Assembly (NCBI GenBank): GCA_018340375.1
Contig: JAFFJZ010000016.1
Span: 5,773,372-5,837,371 of the forward strand
DNA from: Gonatopus flavifemur
Taxonomy: Eukaryota; Arthropoda; Insecta; Hymenoptera; Dryinidae
Reading direction: 5' to 3'
Length of the DNA: 64,000 bases
Shown: positions 1 to 10,190 of the stretch, piece after piece
How positions within the stretch are numbered: the first letter of the stretch is position 1
How the letters are laid out: every line of letters starts with the position of its first letter
Made by a program: the position numbers and the translations under genes
Notes under the pieces: generated by a model
Database searches by the model: none
What the model was told of the DNA's origin: nothing
The model's input: only the letters and a program-made list of their open reading frames with translations

Positions 1-660
1 GGGAGTTATGTGTTCATCTCGCTTAACATTGAAAATGAGAGGGACGCAAGCATTGTAGGAGCGTTGTAGTTTCAGATTCTCTGTCTCCGTTATATCCGTG
101 AAAACAAGACAGCAATAGTCAAAATAAGGGATAATCAGACTAGATACCAATTCAGCTTTCATGTTGATTGAGAGAAGGTGGCCATTCAGTCTCAACTGAT
201 ATAGGGCACCATGAACTTTCCTCCGTAGATCTAACACATGTTCACTCCAATCCAACGCTGAAGAAAGAGTGACACCCAACGTTTCGATTCGATTGACATA
301 GGGAATCGACACATCCCCGACACAGATTTTAGGTAGGTTGTCAATTTCGAGCGAATTGATGTACGTAGAAGATCCTAGGATCATGCATTGTGTTCCGTTG
401 GGATTTGATTTTGAAGAGTTATTATTGCACCACTCAACAATGCGTTTTATCCCGAGATTAATCAACACAATAGTATCACTCAATAAACGAGGAAGACAAT
501 GGGAATATATTTGTGAATCATCTGCATATTTACATAGTTTACGCCGTGTGAGGTGAATTTCATCGCTTGGAGAGTGAAGGATATTTGGAATTTTCACAGA
601 TTCAATTCTGTATGTACGTTTTAGTGTTAATGAGTTTTTGGTAGGCCGAGAATGATTATT
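1..660 (-). pseudogene. Non-LTR retrotransposon reverse transcriptase fragment, runs off window
   Basis: Reading the minus strand from about 640 down to position 1 gives a frame with no stop codon. It contains the reverse transcriptase active-site motif YADDSQIY (coding around 500-525), followed by the usual downstream thumb-type sequence (motifs such as ETLGVTLSS and LVSSLIIPYFDYC). This matches the Jockey/CR1/LOA-like group of insect LINE reverse transcriptases. The part immediately upstream of the YADD box (KIPNILHSPSDEIHL, coding about 545-590) looks more like the C-terminal end of such proteins than palm-domain sequence, so two fragments may be fused here. No start codon or element end is visible because the window begins inside it. 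It is unrelated to the CAMTA gene and sits in an upstream intron. The clade assignment is inference. Confidence 0.7.
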
Positions 661-1914
661 CGATGTTCAAGATTATTGCCAGGAGTTGTTCCTTCCTATA
701 CTAGCCCAAACGTACCACGTCTCTGGAAGGTTGATAAGAAAATCACCCCGAACGAAAAGTCAAAGGGACTTATATGTAATTATCGAGAGGGATTGTGGTG
801 TTTGACTAGGATGCAATTGAAATGAGCCCTATTACTTATGTTGGAGGAAAAATTATATTTAATGTCTGTCACACGTTAGTTTAGAATTCTTCCTCCTCGG
901 ACGATGGCGATCAATGCGTCAACGCCTGAAACACGTGATTTAAACGAAATAGGTTTTTACAAAAAGTTGCTAACGCGACATTCAAGTGGGCGTGAGTGGA
1001 TTTATACAATGTAGTCGCGGAATCTGAACCACATCTCTTGTCTCACGTAGACCTTCCGAGACACGACTTGCAATAAGTGTGGTGTTGGTGAATCTAGTTA
1101 AGAACACGTAATAATTTGAAAATTTGTGAAGTACTCACTACGTCGCTGTCGCAATGACAGAAAGTCAAAAGTCTTCACTGGAAAAAAAACTATGAGGTTT
1201 TTACTCCTCTTAATTTAGTCTCCGATCAAGTCGAAGCGAGAATTGAACACACAGGAAATCAATCGAGATGTAATTCAGTTCGCTTTTTGTCGCCTTTGAC
1301 CCCTTATTATAATGTTGGAAGTTTATTATGAATCATGTGCGGATCGAGCACCTGTCAGATTTGTTGATAAGTTTTTGTGTATCGAATGATTTATCGAACA
1401 GATCACTCGCACAAATTAATCGAAAACACCGTATGTCATCATTGGCTTCCTGCGCCTCGATATTTCATTTTGAATTCAAATCAATCTGTGGTTCGATTTC
1501 CATTTTACTGTGAGAAGGTTTAATTATAACTATATTGGCTCTTTAAACCTTCCTTGTTTGTAAATGATTATTTTGACGCGTTCTTTTCTCTCCTCTGAAG
1601 TCCGTCTATTGCATTCAGACATGATTCGTTTTTCTTCCCGTAGTTTCGTCGATCAACTCTCTTATGTCATCACCGCATACATTCGATGCGTGTCTGTGTG
1701 TTTCAACACATGCGATGTCCGTGTGTACTTTGTGTTCACGTTTTTTTCACATAGGTGTGATCGACGAAATTTTGTACCGACTTTCGCTGTCGATACTTTG
1801 ATTTTGACATAGAAAATTTGACTTTACGTATACTAATTGACTATCACGTGGCGTTGTAACCGTACAGATATTTTATCATATTCGTACCGTTACAATTCTT
1901 AACGTGTTTTCCAG
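661..1914. other. CAMTA intron, no feature recognised
   Basis: Non-coding sequence upstream of the first recognised CAMTA exon, ending in a polypyrimidine tract and the acceptor AG at 1913-1914. Short open frames at 1328-1513 and 1564-1812 have no recognisable domain and are treated as chance. I looked for the preceding ankyrin exons here and saw none. Confidence 0.5.
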
Positions 1915-2114
1915 ATGGAATGCGATGGCTTTACACGTAAGGGATTGTCAGAACAGGACTGCTACCGAATTAGCTACGGAAAATGGACATACGGCGATCT
2001 CTGAAGAATTGAATCGATTGGAAACAAGGAGACAAGACGAGAGATTGTTTTTACGACCAGCCAGTCCTAGTCCTCGGAGGCCATCTCAGGATAGCGGTCT
2101 CGACTTAGCATTAT
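1915..2114 (+). CDS. CAMTA: CAMTA, internal exon (last ankyrin repeat)
   Basis: Internal coding exon of a calmodulin-binding transcription activator, a nuclear factor that binds DNA through a CG-1 domain and calmodulin through IQ motifs. The acceptor TTTTCCAG ends at 1914 and the donor GTGAGT starts at 2115. The frame starts with the last base of a split codon and reads WNAMALHVRDCQNRTATELA, then TENGHTAISEELNRLETRR. This is the end of the ankyrin block in animal CAMTA, and the Ser/Pro-rich linker (SPSPRRPSQDSGLDLAL) follows. It ends one base into a codon, and the next exon supplies the other two. Reading through the donor quickly gives a non-conserved tail, which supports splicing here. The CG-1 and TIG domains are not in the window. 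Confidence 0.85.
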
Positions 2115-2756
2115 GTGAGTTCTTTCTTTCCTTTTTCTGTACGTTTCTTCTCATATTTTGGGAGAGGAGTTCTTGTTCTTTTCTTTCATCCTCTGCAGAA
2201 TAGAATAATTATACTTGGCTTCGGATAAATTTGATAATAAAAAATAATTTGTATGAATTTGATAATAGAAAGAATTTTTATCGAATTTGCACTTGGGAAC
2301 GTCCATATATTTCCTCTCATCCAATGAAATTGGGGTTTGATTCGAATGAAGAATAATGCAAGAACATGTCAAATTTTTCATCATTGCATGCGTGAATAAA
2401 ATTTTTTGTAAAGAAATAGAATATTAATCCATCCAATCAAAATAGTCTTCCCATGATCTATGCGTGTATCCCATTAGGCTTATATGAGTTATGAATGCAA
2501 CCTTCGCAGTCTTGGATCCAAATAATTCGCCTGGATACCCATAAATTATTTCCCTTCTTGAATTATTATGTTTTTCTCATTAAAAATGACAAATTAACTT
2601 CATCGAACAATAAGGAGAATTTTTTACATTGTTTTCTGAGAAAGTGTTCAAAAAATACGTAATCTGTTACAAAAGCTACATTGAAGTGTTCTACGGAGAT
2701 GAATTATATCAGAAATATGTAAGAATAGTGGAATTAAGGTTTCTCCAAAAACGCAG
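2115..2756 (+). other. CAMTA intron, short
   Basis: A 642-bp intron between two phase-compatible CAMTA exons, with donor GTGAGT at 2115 and acceptor CGCAG ending at 2756. It is AT-rich and no repeat or gene is recognised in it. Confidence 0.75.
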
Positions 2757-2867
2757 GTGGCTCACCACTGTTGGACAACATGGAATTGTTACAAGAGGAT
2801 GAATCCCCGTTAAGCCTCAGCTCAGATCAGAAAATGGAGAGTGCTTCAACACCTACACAGGATGTAG
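2757..2867 (+). CDS. CAMTA: CAMTA, internal exon (acidic/Ser-rich linker)
   Basis: Exon following the ankyrin block. The two bases after the acceptor AG at 2755-2756 complete the codon begun in the previous exon, and the reading is SPLLDNMELLQEDESPLSLS, then Ser/Thr-rich sequence ending in TQDVG. The donor was chosen as GTCCGT at 2868 because it leaves one base over, which the next recognised exon at 62884 requires. The stronger-looking GTAGGT at 2864 would break that phase. Without splicing the frame runs into a TA microsatellite, so it must end here. This linker lies between the ankyrin repeats and the ARVLTLAEQIIAALPERIK segment in the next exon. The phase argument is direct. The donor itself is weak, so the 3' edge could be a few bases off. 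Confidence 0.75.
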
Positions 2868-2921
2868 GTCCGTACCTTCCTCGTTTCCCATCAGTCAAGT
2901 CTGTACCTGTTTGTCTATTTG

Positions 2922-2922
<1 letters not shown>

Positions 2923-2973
<51 letters not shown>

Positions 2974-2985
2974 TACATATATGTC
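2923..2985. repeat. (TA)n microsatellite
   Basis: About 22 uninterrupted TA units followed by imperfect TACATATA units, starting 55 bases inside the large CAMTA intron. Confidence 0.95.
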
Positions 2986-3211
2986 TATGTGTCTATGTAC
3001 ACTTATTTCTGAACACAGTGGTAGAATATTTAGTTGATTGTATCGTTAAGTGTCCATGCAGGCTGTGTGAATAGTAGACCACACTTTTTCCTCATTTGCA
3101 ATCACCAATCAAACTCATATTGGTTTATGAAAAACAGTCAGTCTTGGGGTTAAACATCACATCCCTTGACAAAATATCAAATTTCGCTCCAAAGATTTGC
3201 GTTCTCCTGTA

Positions 3212-3383
3212 ATACCCATATAGCACAAATGTCTCAGTAATATCTCGAGAATATTCTGACAATATCACAATGTCTCCAGAATATTCTGACAATATTACAA
3301 TGTCTCCAGAATATTCTGACAATATTACAATGTCTCCAGAATGTTCTGGAGATATTACTGAGACATTTGTGCTATGTGGGTAT
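3212..3383. repeat. Hairpin with internal 30-bp tandem repeat
   Basis: The 35-bp arms 3212-3246 and 3349-3383 are reverse complements with very few mismatches (both contain the motif GTCTCAGTAATATCTC or its complement). The loop is made of 30-bp units beginning TGTCTCCAGAATATTCTGAC at 3271, 3301 and 3331 (partial), plus a diverged unit at 3241. The unit itself contains the short palindrome AGAATATTCT. Looks like a small foldback element; no target duplication was identified. Confidence 0.85.
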
Positions 3384-3437
3384 CAATGGCATTCTTACTA
3401 CTGTTGGAAGAAGAAACTGCATTCAATGAAATTTCAT

Positions 3438-3848
3438 ATCCCGAGAAAAAATAATTCATATATGGTCGTATATGGGCGTATATGAATCATATATGAATCA
3501 TATATGGACATATATGAAATACGTATGAACATATATACACATACATGAGATCAAATATGAACATATATGGATTTTGGCCATATATGATCATGTATGAATG
3601 AGACTGTATATGGCCATATGTGATCATATTCAATCATACATTATCATATACATCCATATATGGACAAAAAAATGTCACAATTGTACATGGAATGTGATGA
3701 AAAACCAAAGGAGAGAGAAGCGAGATCAATGCTGATAGATTCCCCACTTTCATATATGACCATATATGAACATATATGGCCGAAATCCATGTATGCTCAT
3801 ATATGAATGCATATATGAATCCATATATGGAATTTTTTTTCCCGGGAT
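3438..3848. mobile_element. MITE-like element rich in ATATATG palindromes
   Basis: Ends are inverted repeats: ATCCCGAGAAAAAATAATTC at the left, and the reverse complement of the right end starts ATCCCGGGAAAAAAAATTCC. The interior is a run of CATATATG-type palindromic words with a short non-repetitive centre (about 3660-3750). Non-coding. Related ATATATG-rich tracts occur at about 28870-29100 and 51965-52040. Confidence 0.65.
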
Positions 3849-4199
3849 ATTAGTTATAAGATGGAAGATCACTGTGATAAATCTCCATGAAAAACTTCAC
3901 ATGAATATCCGTAAGTAATTGACACATACATGCTTCAGGAATTTTCTGTATTCCACCTGAACTTCACTAGGAAATGATAGTGAAAATCCCAGGGAGTTCA
4001 TAATTTCCAGTTAGATATACGGGAAATTTCATATACATTTATCGGAAATTGATTACCATCGCATGATCTAAATTTTCCGGTTGATGCGTATCAGAAGATC
4101 TCAATTATTGTCCACAGTGATTGTATGAACTATCATTAGGTTCAGTGATAGAGAATGTCTCCTACTTCAGAAACGAAAGAGTATACCTTACTGTGAATT

Positions 4200-5103
4200 C
4201 TCAGTTGGTCCGCATGCGAAATTTCCCATGAGAATTTGGGACCGGATTCATTTCGCTTGTGATCATGTCCCATAGGAACTTCCGACATGGATCTCCCATG
4301 CGAATGTGTCACATGGGAAAGAACCCATGCGAATTTGGGGCTTGATCTGATTCGTATGGGTATCACCCATGTGAAATTTTCATGAGTCACACATGCAACA
4401 GTGCCCCAGGGCTCAGCCATAGGAAAATGACGCATGTGTAACTCATGGGAAAATGTCGTATGTGTGGACCCAAAGGAAAATATCGTACACTGAGAGGAAA
4501 AATTTCCGGGAACAACAAAACATTCAGTTGAATAGTCGCCATAAAATACTTAATTGATTTCAATAAACTTGCATTGACTCAATTGAATAACTGTTTCAAC
4601 TGATGAAATATTTCATAGCATATTGAATATTTGTTTGATTGAATGAATATTTAATCGAGTCAATGGAAATTTATTCAAACCAATTAAATATTTTATGGCG
4701 ACTATTCAACTAAATATTTCATTGTTCCCGGAAATTTTTTCTCTCAGTGTGTGTATGACCCATGTGGAAATGTCGCATGGATGACCCATGGAAAGATGTG
4801 GTATGGGTGTTGCGATCCACTTGATTTTCATGCGGAGACCCGTTCAACCCATTTTATTTCCATGTGACGACCCATGCGACCCACTTGATTTCCATGTGAA
4901 GACCCATGTGACCCACTCAATTCTCATGCGACGACTCATGCGATCCACTTGATTTCCATGTGAACATCCATGTAACCCACTTGATTCCCATGCGAAGACC
5001 CACGTAGCCCACTTGAATCCCATGTGAAAACCCATGCGACCCATTCAATTCCCATGTGAAGCCCCATGCGATCCACCCAAATCCAATGCGGCGACCCATG
5101 CGA
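4200..5103. repeat. 32-bp minisatellite and diffuse CCCATG repeats
   Basis: From 4829 to 5103 there are about 8.6 tandem units of 32 bp with the pattern CATGTGAAGACCCATGCGAC then CCACTTGATTTC (units start at 4829, 4861, 4893, 4925, 4957, 4989, 5021, 5053 and 5085). A more diverged field of CCCATGNGAA words covers 4200-4480 and is interrupted by the MITE at 4487-4750. Apparent open frames across this region on the minus strand are products of the repeat: 32 is not a multiple of 3, so the frames rotate and no conserved peptide results. Confidence 0.85.
4487..4750. mobile_element. 264-bp MITE inside the CCCATG repeat field
   Basis: Near-perfect long inverted repeats. The left end starts ACACTGAGAGGAAAAATTTC and the reverse complement of the right end starts ACACTGAGAGAAAAAATTTC. 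Homology continues for over 70 bp per side, through a GTCGCCATAAAATA motif. The centre (about 4570-4670) is a run of TTGAATAAAT-like words. Repeat sequence resumes on both sides, so this is an insertion. Confidence 0.85.
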
Positions 5104-5802
5104 ACTGACTGGGACTTTGGTTGCGTAGTTCCGCAGTAACTACATTCAAGATACGTATAATTCTCCCGTGCATTCTTGAATAGTATCTTTTGCGAATACA
5201 CAATCCCTAACAGCTTACTCACCGCTTCCACGTCGCATCTACGGAGATGCAATAACAATACTACGTATGTGCGAGCTATGGTTACTAGAGTGAATACATG
5301 TATCAGTTACTCCGGATGAAGTTTCTACAGGGAGATCAGGATGGTGGGAATAGATATTTTTCGGAGCTACAAAAGACGTGCGTCTCGAACTGTTACATAT
5401 CATGATTATCGTTGCTACAGCAGTAGTTGGATCTATTTCTTTTGGAGTCACCATTTTATGTGCAATGAGAAAGATGTTTTCTCACTCTGAACTCTTTGAT
5501 TATGTTACAGTAAATACTTCTTAGAGCTGGGCACCATTTCAGTTACAGAGAGGAGCTACAAATACGAGGAGTTTTCTTCAGTGTAGTCTACTGCTAGATC
5601 AGTCTACCTTGATCTAGTGAATGATTCCGACTGGTTCACTACTTTTCATTACAATCAATTCCATCCCACAAATCCTCTTAGTCCGAATAACTTTTTGTCA
5701 CTATTGTCTGAGAATGATGGCGTGAGGAGAGAGTATTCGGAGCGTTGGTCTCCGAAGGGAGATCATTGCAAAATCTTGATTGGAAAAGTTCTATGAGGAT
5801 TT

Positions 5803-6356
5803 TATGCTGCGTGATTCAAAATTGTCGTACACTTCTCTGAGAGCAGATTCTTGATGAAATCCTGAAAAGATTTTGGTCCGGAATGTTCAGATCTGATCCT
5901 CAGATCCGGAGATATGAGCATTTCTTAATTTTTTGAAAAATCCAAATACCTCGGAATTATTATATTTCTGACTTTTTAATCTAACACCATCCTCTCAGTC
6001 AGATCACGGGGTATCCCTGGGAAGAAATTAATTTGTTATAGTGATTTGGAATTTTCTGCATTCCAGCCAATCAGAATTCAACGAGTTCAAATCGCTATAA
6101 CTCCACAACGAAGGAAGCTGAATGTGATTAATTTTCTTCCAGGGATACCCCGTGATCTGACTTAGAGAATACTGTTGGATTCAAAAGTGAGAAATATGGT
6201 ACTTCCGAGGTATTTGGATTTTTCGAAAAATTAAAAAATGCTCATATCTCCGGATCTAAGGATCAGATCTGAATATTCCGGACCAAAATCTTTTTAGAAT
6301 TTCATCAAGAATCTGCTCTCAGAAAATTGTACGGCAATTTTGAATCACCCAGTATA
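5803..6356. mobile_element. Foldback MITE family FbA, copy 1
   Basis: About 250-bp inverted arms around a short centre. Each arm contains GAGCAGATTCTTGATGAAAT and ATCCGGAGATATGAGCAT in opposite orientation. The right end reads TGAATCACCCAGTA, followed by TA. A second copy, clearly the same family, lies at 29120-29697. Non-coding. Confidence 0.85.
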
Positions 6357-6974
6357 ATAAACTGAATGCAGAATTCATGGTGTAAAATATCTGTCCACCA
6401 CATAAGACTTCCAGTATGCACAAGATTGTTCATATATCTAACGCATATTGGAAAATCTGAAGCTCGCAGATCATATAGCATGAGTGTATTTCATGATCAA
6501 AATAGAACGTTCTTTTCTATTCGACCAAAGTTCGCTAAAGGTTTGTTTTTTAAAAGACGAAAATTTTTCAATCATTTCTTTAATGGATCCAAACATCACG
6601 AAGATCCTGTATTCAAACCCTTCAAATTTCTTTAATAGCACAGGACGGGGAATGAACGTCCATGGGTATTCTTTGAACTTTCCGAACGTTTATAGGATGT
6701 CCTTTTGCTGATTTGATGACCATCATTAAACGAATCAGAGAAGTACGGATTGCTGGAAAAAAATTGGATGATGAAGTTTGGGGTTTCGCATTTGGGGTTG
6801 ATTCGAACTTATTGAATTCTGATTTGTTGAGATCCCAAGAACTTTGAATTGTTCTTCCACTGAAATCCAATTTTCTTCAACAAATCTATTTTTTCACACT
6901 GATGATAGTGTGGAATCCTAATATATCAAGTGCAGCATCTTCGAAATATTTGAATTTTCCGAAAAATCCAGAAG
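6357..6974. other. Intron sequence, nothing recognised
   Basis: Between the FbA foldback and the mariner. Overlapping short open frames at 6366-6711 show no domain or relative and are probably chance. Confidence 0.4.
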
Positions 6975-7907
6975 TACGAGGTGCGTTTAAAAAGTAACGG
7001 GAATTTTCAGATTTCGCGGGTTTGGAGAGTCCGCCTGTATAAAATTTCCCTTTCTCATGTTGGTACACGTGTCCCTGAAGTGCGATAAAATTTTCAGCAA
7101 TATTCATTGCTTAATTGTTAAGTGGCAGCCGCTAACGTTAGGACGTGTTTTTCGAGTTCGGCGATTTTCGTTTGTGAAAAAAAATGGATTAAAGAATTTG
7201 TATTCAATTTTGCGTAAAAAATGAAATAAAGTGTAGCGAAGTTTGTAAAATGTCAACAAAAGCATATTGTGAGTCTGCTATGGGTAAAGCAAGGATTTAC
7301 AAGTGGTATAAGCGTTTCCAAGATGGCCGCGAAAACGTTGGAGATGACGAACGACCCGGACGCCCAAGCACATCAACAACCGATGAAAACGTGAAAAAAG
7401 TGAAAGAAATGGTTATGAACGATCGCCGAATCACAATCAGAGAAGTCGGTGATGATGTTGGCATATCAGTCGAAAAGCAATCCGAAAAAAACGCCTGGAT
7501 TTGTGGCAAAACAATTCATGGCTTTTGCACCACGATAATGCACCTGCTCACACTTCATCGCTTGTTCGTGAATTTTTGGCCAAAAACAGAACTGTAGCGA
7601 TGCCTCAGCCTGCATATTCGCCAGATATGGCTCCATGTGACTTTTTCCTATTCCCAAAAATAAAGAGAACATCGAAAGGCCGTCGTTTCACAAGCATAGA
7701 TGACATTGAAAGCGAATCGCTGAAAGAGCTCAAAACTATTACAAAGATCGAGTTTCAAAAGTGTTTCGAGGATTGGAAAAAGCGTTGGCACAAGTGTATT
7801 AAATCCAAGGGGGATTATTTTGAAGGGGACAGAATAGATATTGATGAATAAATAAATATTTCTTTCATAAAACGAAAATTCTCGTTATTTTTTGAACACA
7901 CCTCGTA
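6975..7907 (+). mobile_element. mariner element 1, internally deleted
   Basis: Inverted ends: ACGAGGTGCGTTTAAAAAGT at the left, and the reverse complement of the right end reads ACGAGGTGTGTTCAAAAAAT. Both ends sit next to TA, as expected for the TA target of mariners. It is 933 bp against about 1.3 kb for a complete mariner, so 350-400 bp are missing from the transposase gene. The right end lies only 4 bp from the target duplication of the RAG1-like element. Confidence 0.9.
7184..7851 (+). pseudogene. Deleted mariner transposase
   Basis: Starts with ATG at 7184 but has TAA as the third codon. The frame then reads the helix-turn-helix half of a mariner transposase (ARIYKWYKRFQDGRENV, then DDERPGRPS, typical of mariner N-termini). 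At about 7480-7500 it jumps straight to the catalytic C-terminal half in another frame: LLHHDNAPAHTS (second catalytic Asp), YSPDMAPCDFFLFP (third catalytic Asp, DD34D spacing) and the terminal KGDYFEGD. The middle of the protein, with the first catalytic Asp, is deleted. It cannot be functional; similarity to intact family members is from recognition of motifs. Confidence 0.9.
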
Positions 7908-7911
7908 TTTC

Positions 7912-7916
7912 CATCT
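7912..7916. repeat. Target site duplication CATCT, left
   Basis: CATCT directly precedes the CACAGTG end of the RAG1-like element and is repeated exactly at 16465-16469 after the other end. A 5-bp duplication is the rule for Transib and RAG-type transposition. Confidence 0.8.
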
Positions 7917-8072
7917 CACAGTGCAGTGGTCGGAAAACAAAAATCATTTGTCAAAAATCAATTTTCATTCGGAATGAGTGTGTTTCCCTTAGAAATGAAA
8001 GATACAACGCATAATTGACGGAACAAATGATAATCACGTGTTTAAGGACAGTAAAACTGAACAAGGAAGTTA

Positions 8073-10190
8073 TTATTCTGTTTCTATTTGGACAGAACTT
8101 TCATCTGCTTCTTTTCTAAGTCTAGGTAGCTTCGGCGCTCTCAATAGTTTCAGCACATCAGGATGTAAGCTACCACTTTTCCGTTTTGGAAGTTTTCGCA
8201 TCTCTGTGATGACTGGATCAGATGAAACTAGCAGTGCATGACATACATCTTCATTCGTATTCTTCCTTGAAGATTTTCTAGCGTGATGCTCTCTGAAGGC
8301 TCTGGAATCTTAATTACGCGCTCCCTGAGCTTCTTCAGAAAGCTGTCCAATAGGTAGAATTGCGTTTTGGATCACAACCGAATCATGAATCAATATTTTA
8401 TGGACGGAAGGAAGCATCACGTACCAAGGATATTTTTCAACAAACATTTTTGCAGTTTCAAGAGCGTATCAATCGAAAGCTTGATAATCAATTTCATATC
8501 CACTCGAAAGAGTCTGTAAAATCACGGAAAATCGGTGAATGATCTCTTCATCAACTCTGGTGATAGATGCGGAACTTTCTGCGTTCGAGAAAAACCTTCG
8601 GGCAGTGTTTCCATCGTTGGTTGTGCCAGTTCCTCCACTTCTTGGAAAATCGACCAACAGACCCATTTCTTTTCTAAAGCGTTCTTGTATTCGTTTCTTC
8701 CTTTCCACTACGCATAATTTTGCGTCATCACCTCGAACTTGCCATTTCTGGATCTCAAGCCTGTAACATACATGTAGGAGGCACTCAAAAAACCGTATCC
8801 AAGCGTGAAATGTTGATAAACCGAACTGTAACGTAGTGATGTCGATGTTCTTGTTCTGGATGCTAGGAATGTTGTTCATTTTCTTCGGATAAGCACCACA
8901 TATGTAACACCTTTGACTAGAAGTTGATGTGATGGCGTTACAAACTTTTCCATCTATCATGGTAAATAACAGACGATGAGTTATGGCAACTTTTTTCCTG
9001 TTGACATCACACAACGACGGGCGAAGATCGTTAATTTGTTCGTGAATGTGTTCTTTCAACTTGAGAGTGTCCTCCGTAGTTTCTCCCATGAAGTAAGAGC
9101 AAATGGGTCTGCAATAACGCGTAGAAGATGGTCGTGGATTTTGCGAAAGTATTATTTTGTCATCAGAACCCGGATCACCCGATATCAACTGCATTGGTAC
9201 ACAAGAAGCCAGGAACATGTTTTCATCAGAAAAAGTATGATCATCAGATTCTCCTCCGAACCTCGGTATATAGCGGCTCTGCCCAGAACTGCCATCACAG
9301 CCCCACTTTGAAATCAGACGTAAATTTTCCAAGTGGTCTTCTGGAATTGATTTCATCACTGTCATTTGGCTTCGTACGAGTCGTTCAGTGGTTTTATCCA
9401 TCAGACTTTGTAGTTTTATTTCTACACTTGTATCCGTGACTTTGATAGAATCTGGATAACATTGTTTTTTAGCTCTCAAGACATCATCATAGGAAGGAAA
9501 TATATTGAAATCCCTGGCCTTTGCTTTTCTTATGATGATTAAGTACTGTTCTTTTGTCAATTCCGCATCAGTGATGATAGAAAGCGCATCTTCCGCAGTG
9601 AACCCCACTTGACATGCTTTGTGTTGTTGTTGTTGTTCTTCTTCTCCTTTCTCGTCACATTTCGATTCAAATCCTCAGCCATGAGAGGCTTGTTCAATGG
9701 TTTGAGCGGCAGCTTCATTGCCCAATGATCTCAAGCTCACTTGAGCAGCAAGCAGGATTTGTTTATGATCGGTGGAAAATCGCAATTCTTCAACTTTCCT
9801 GTACTTTGTACGAGTACTTCCTTTAACAAAACTCAGTCTTGAGCGACCTTTGGGTCGAGGAAGCTGACTCATTGGAGGATTTGTTGCAGAAATTGGCGTC
9901 GAAAATTCAATGTCCTTCTTCAGCCATTCAGCATCATCTTTGAGGAATCTCTCTAGTTTCCTGGATGATTTCTGCCATCTGTGATAATAATCGCCAGTAA
10001 AACGCGAGAAAGGTATTTGATTGGTTGCGTGTTTGTTGAATTCTTCGTCGCTTTCATCGAATTGAAGCGAACGTTTCACTTCAGCGAGGTGATGTTCGCA
10101 TTGTCTTCTGAAATCGTTTGACGGGGATTCTCTCAGTATTTGAAATAATTCTTCCCTCTTGAATGTTCTTGACTCTTGATTAGGCGCCAT
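8073..10190 (-). pseudogene. RAG1-core-like transposase, three in-frame stops
   Basis: One minus-strand frame of about 706 codons runs from ATG at 10190 (MAPNQESRTFKREELFQIL) to TAA at 8073. It is broken by TGA at 9675-9677, TGA at 8469-8471 and TAA at 8310-8312, with no frameshift. Landmarks in RAG1-core order: KWGCDGSSGQ (CDG as at the first catalytic Asp of RAG1); NPRPSSTRYCRPI; a C-x2-C pair in QRCYICGAYPKKMN; RFRKEMGLLVDF followed by GNTARRFF; an H-x4-H pair in SVHKILIH; and LPIGQLSEEAQGARN, followed by a basic RKSSRKN segment. In RAG1 the same C2 and H2 pairs jointly bind zinc, and the final acidic block holds the catalytic Glu. At the place where RAG1 has its second catalytic Asp (after LHC), this protein has FHAW, so the second acidic residue is unclear. 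The stops look like single-base changes. The strong frame conservation suggests inactivation is not very old. Confidence 0.75.

Noticed and set aside
2864..2869. GTAGGT as donor of the second CAMTA exon
   Set aside because: It looks stronger than GTCCGT at 2868, but it leaves phase 0 while the next exon needs phase 1.
4142..5258. Several minus-strand open frames with repeated MGxHMGxKW-like peptides
   Set aside because: They are translations of the 32-bp minisatellite. The unit is not a multiple of three, so frames rotate and no repeat peptide is kept in phase.
7937..7945. ACAAAAATC, close to the V(D)J nonamer ACAAAAACC, 13 bp after the left CACAGTG end
   Set aside because: Tempting as a full recombination signal, but the right end has only an A/T-rich stretch at that place, the left spacer includes the extra CAGTG, and A-rich nonamers are common in this AT-rich DNA. 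It is probably chance.
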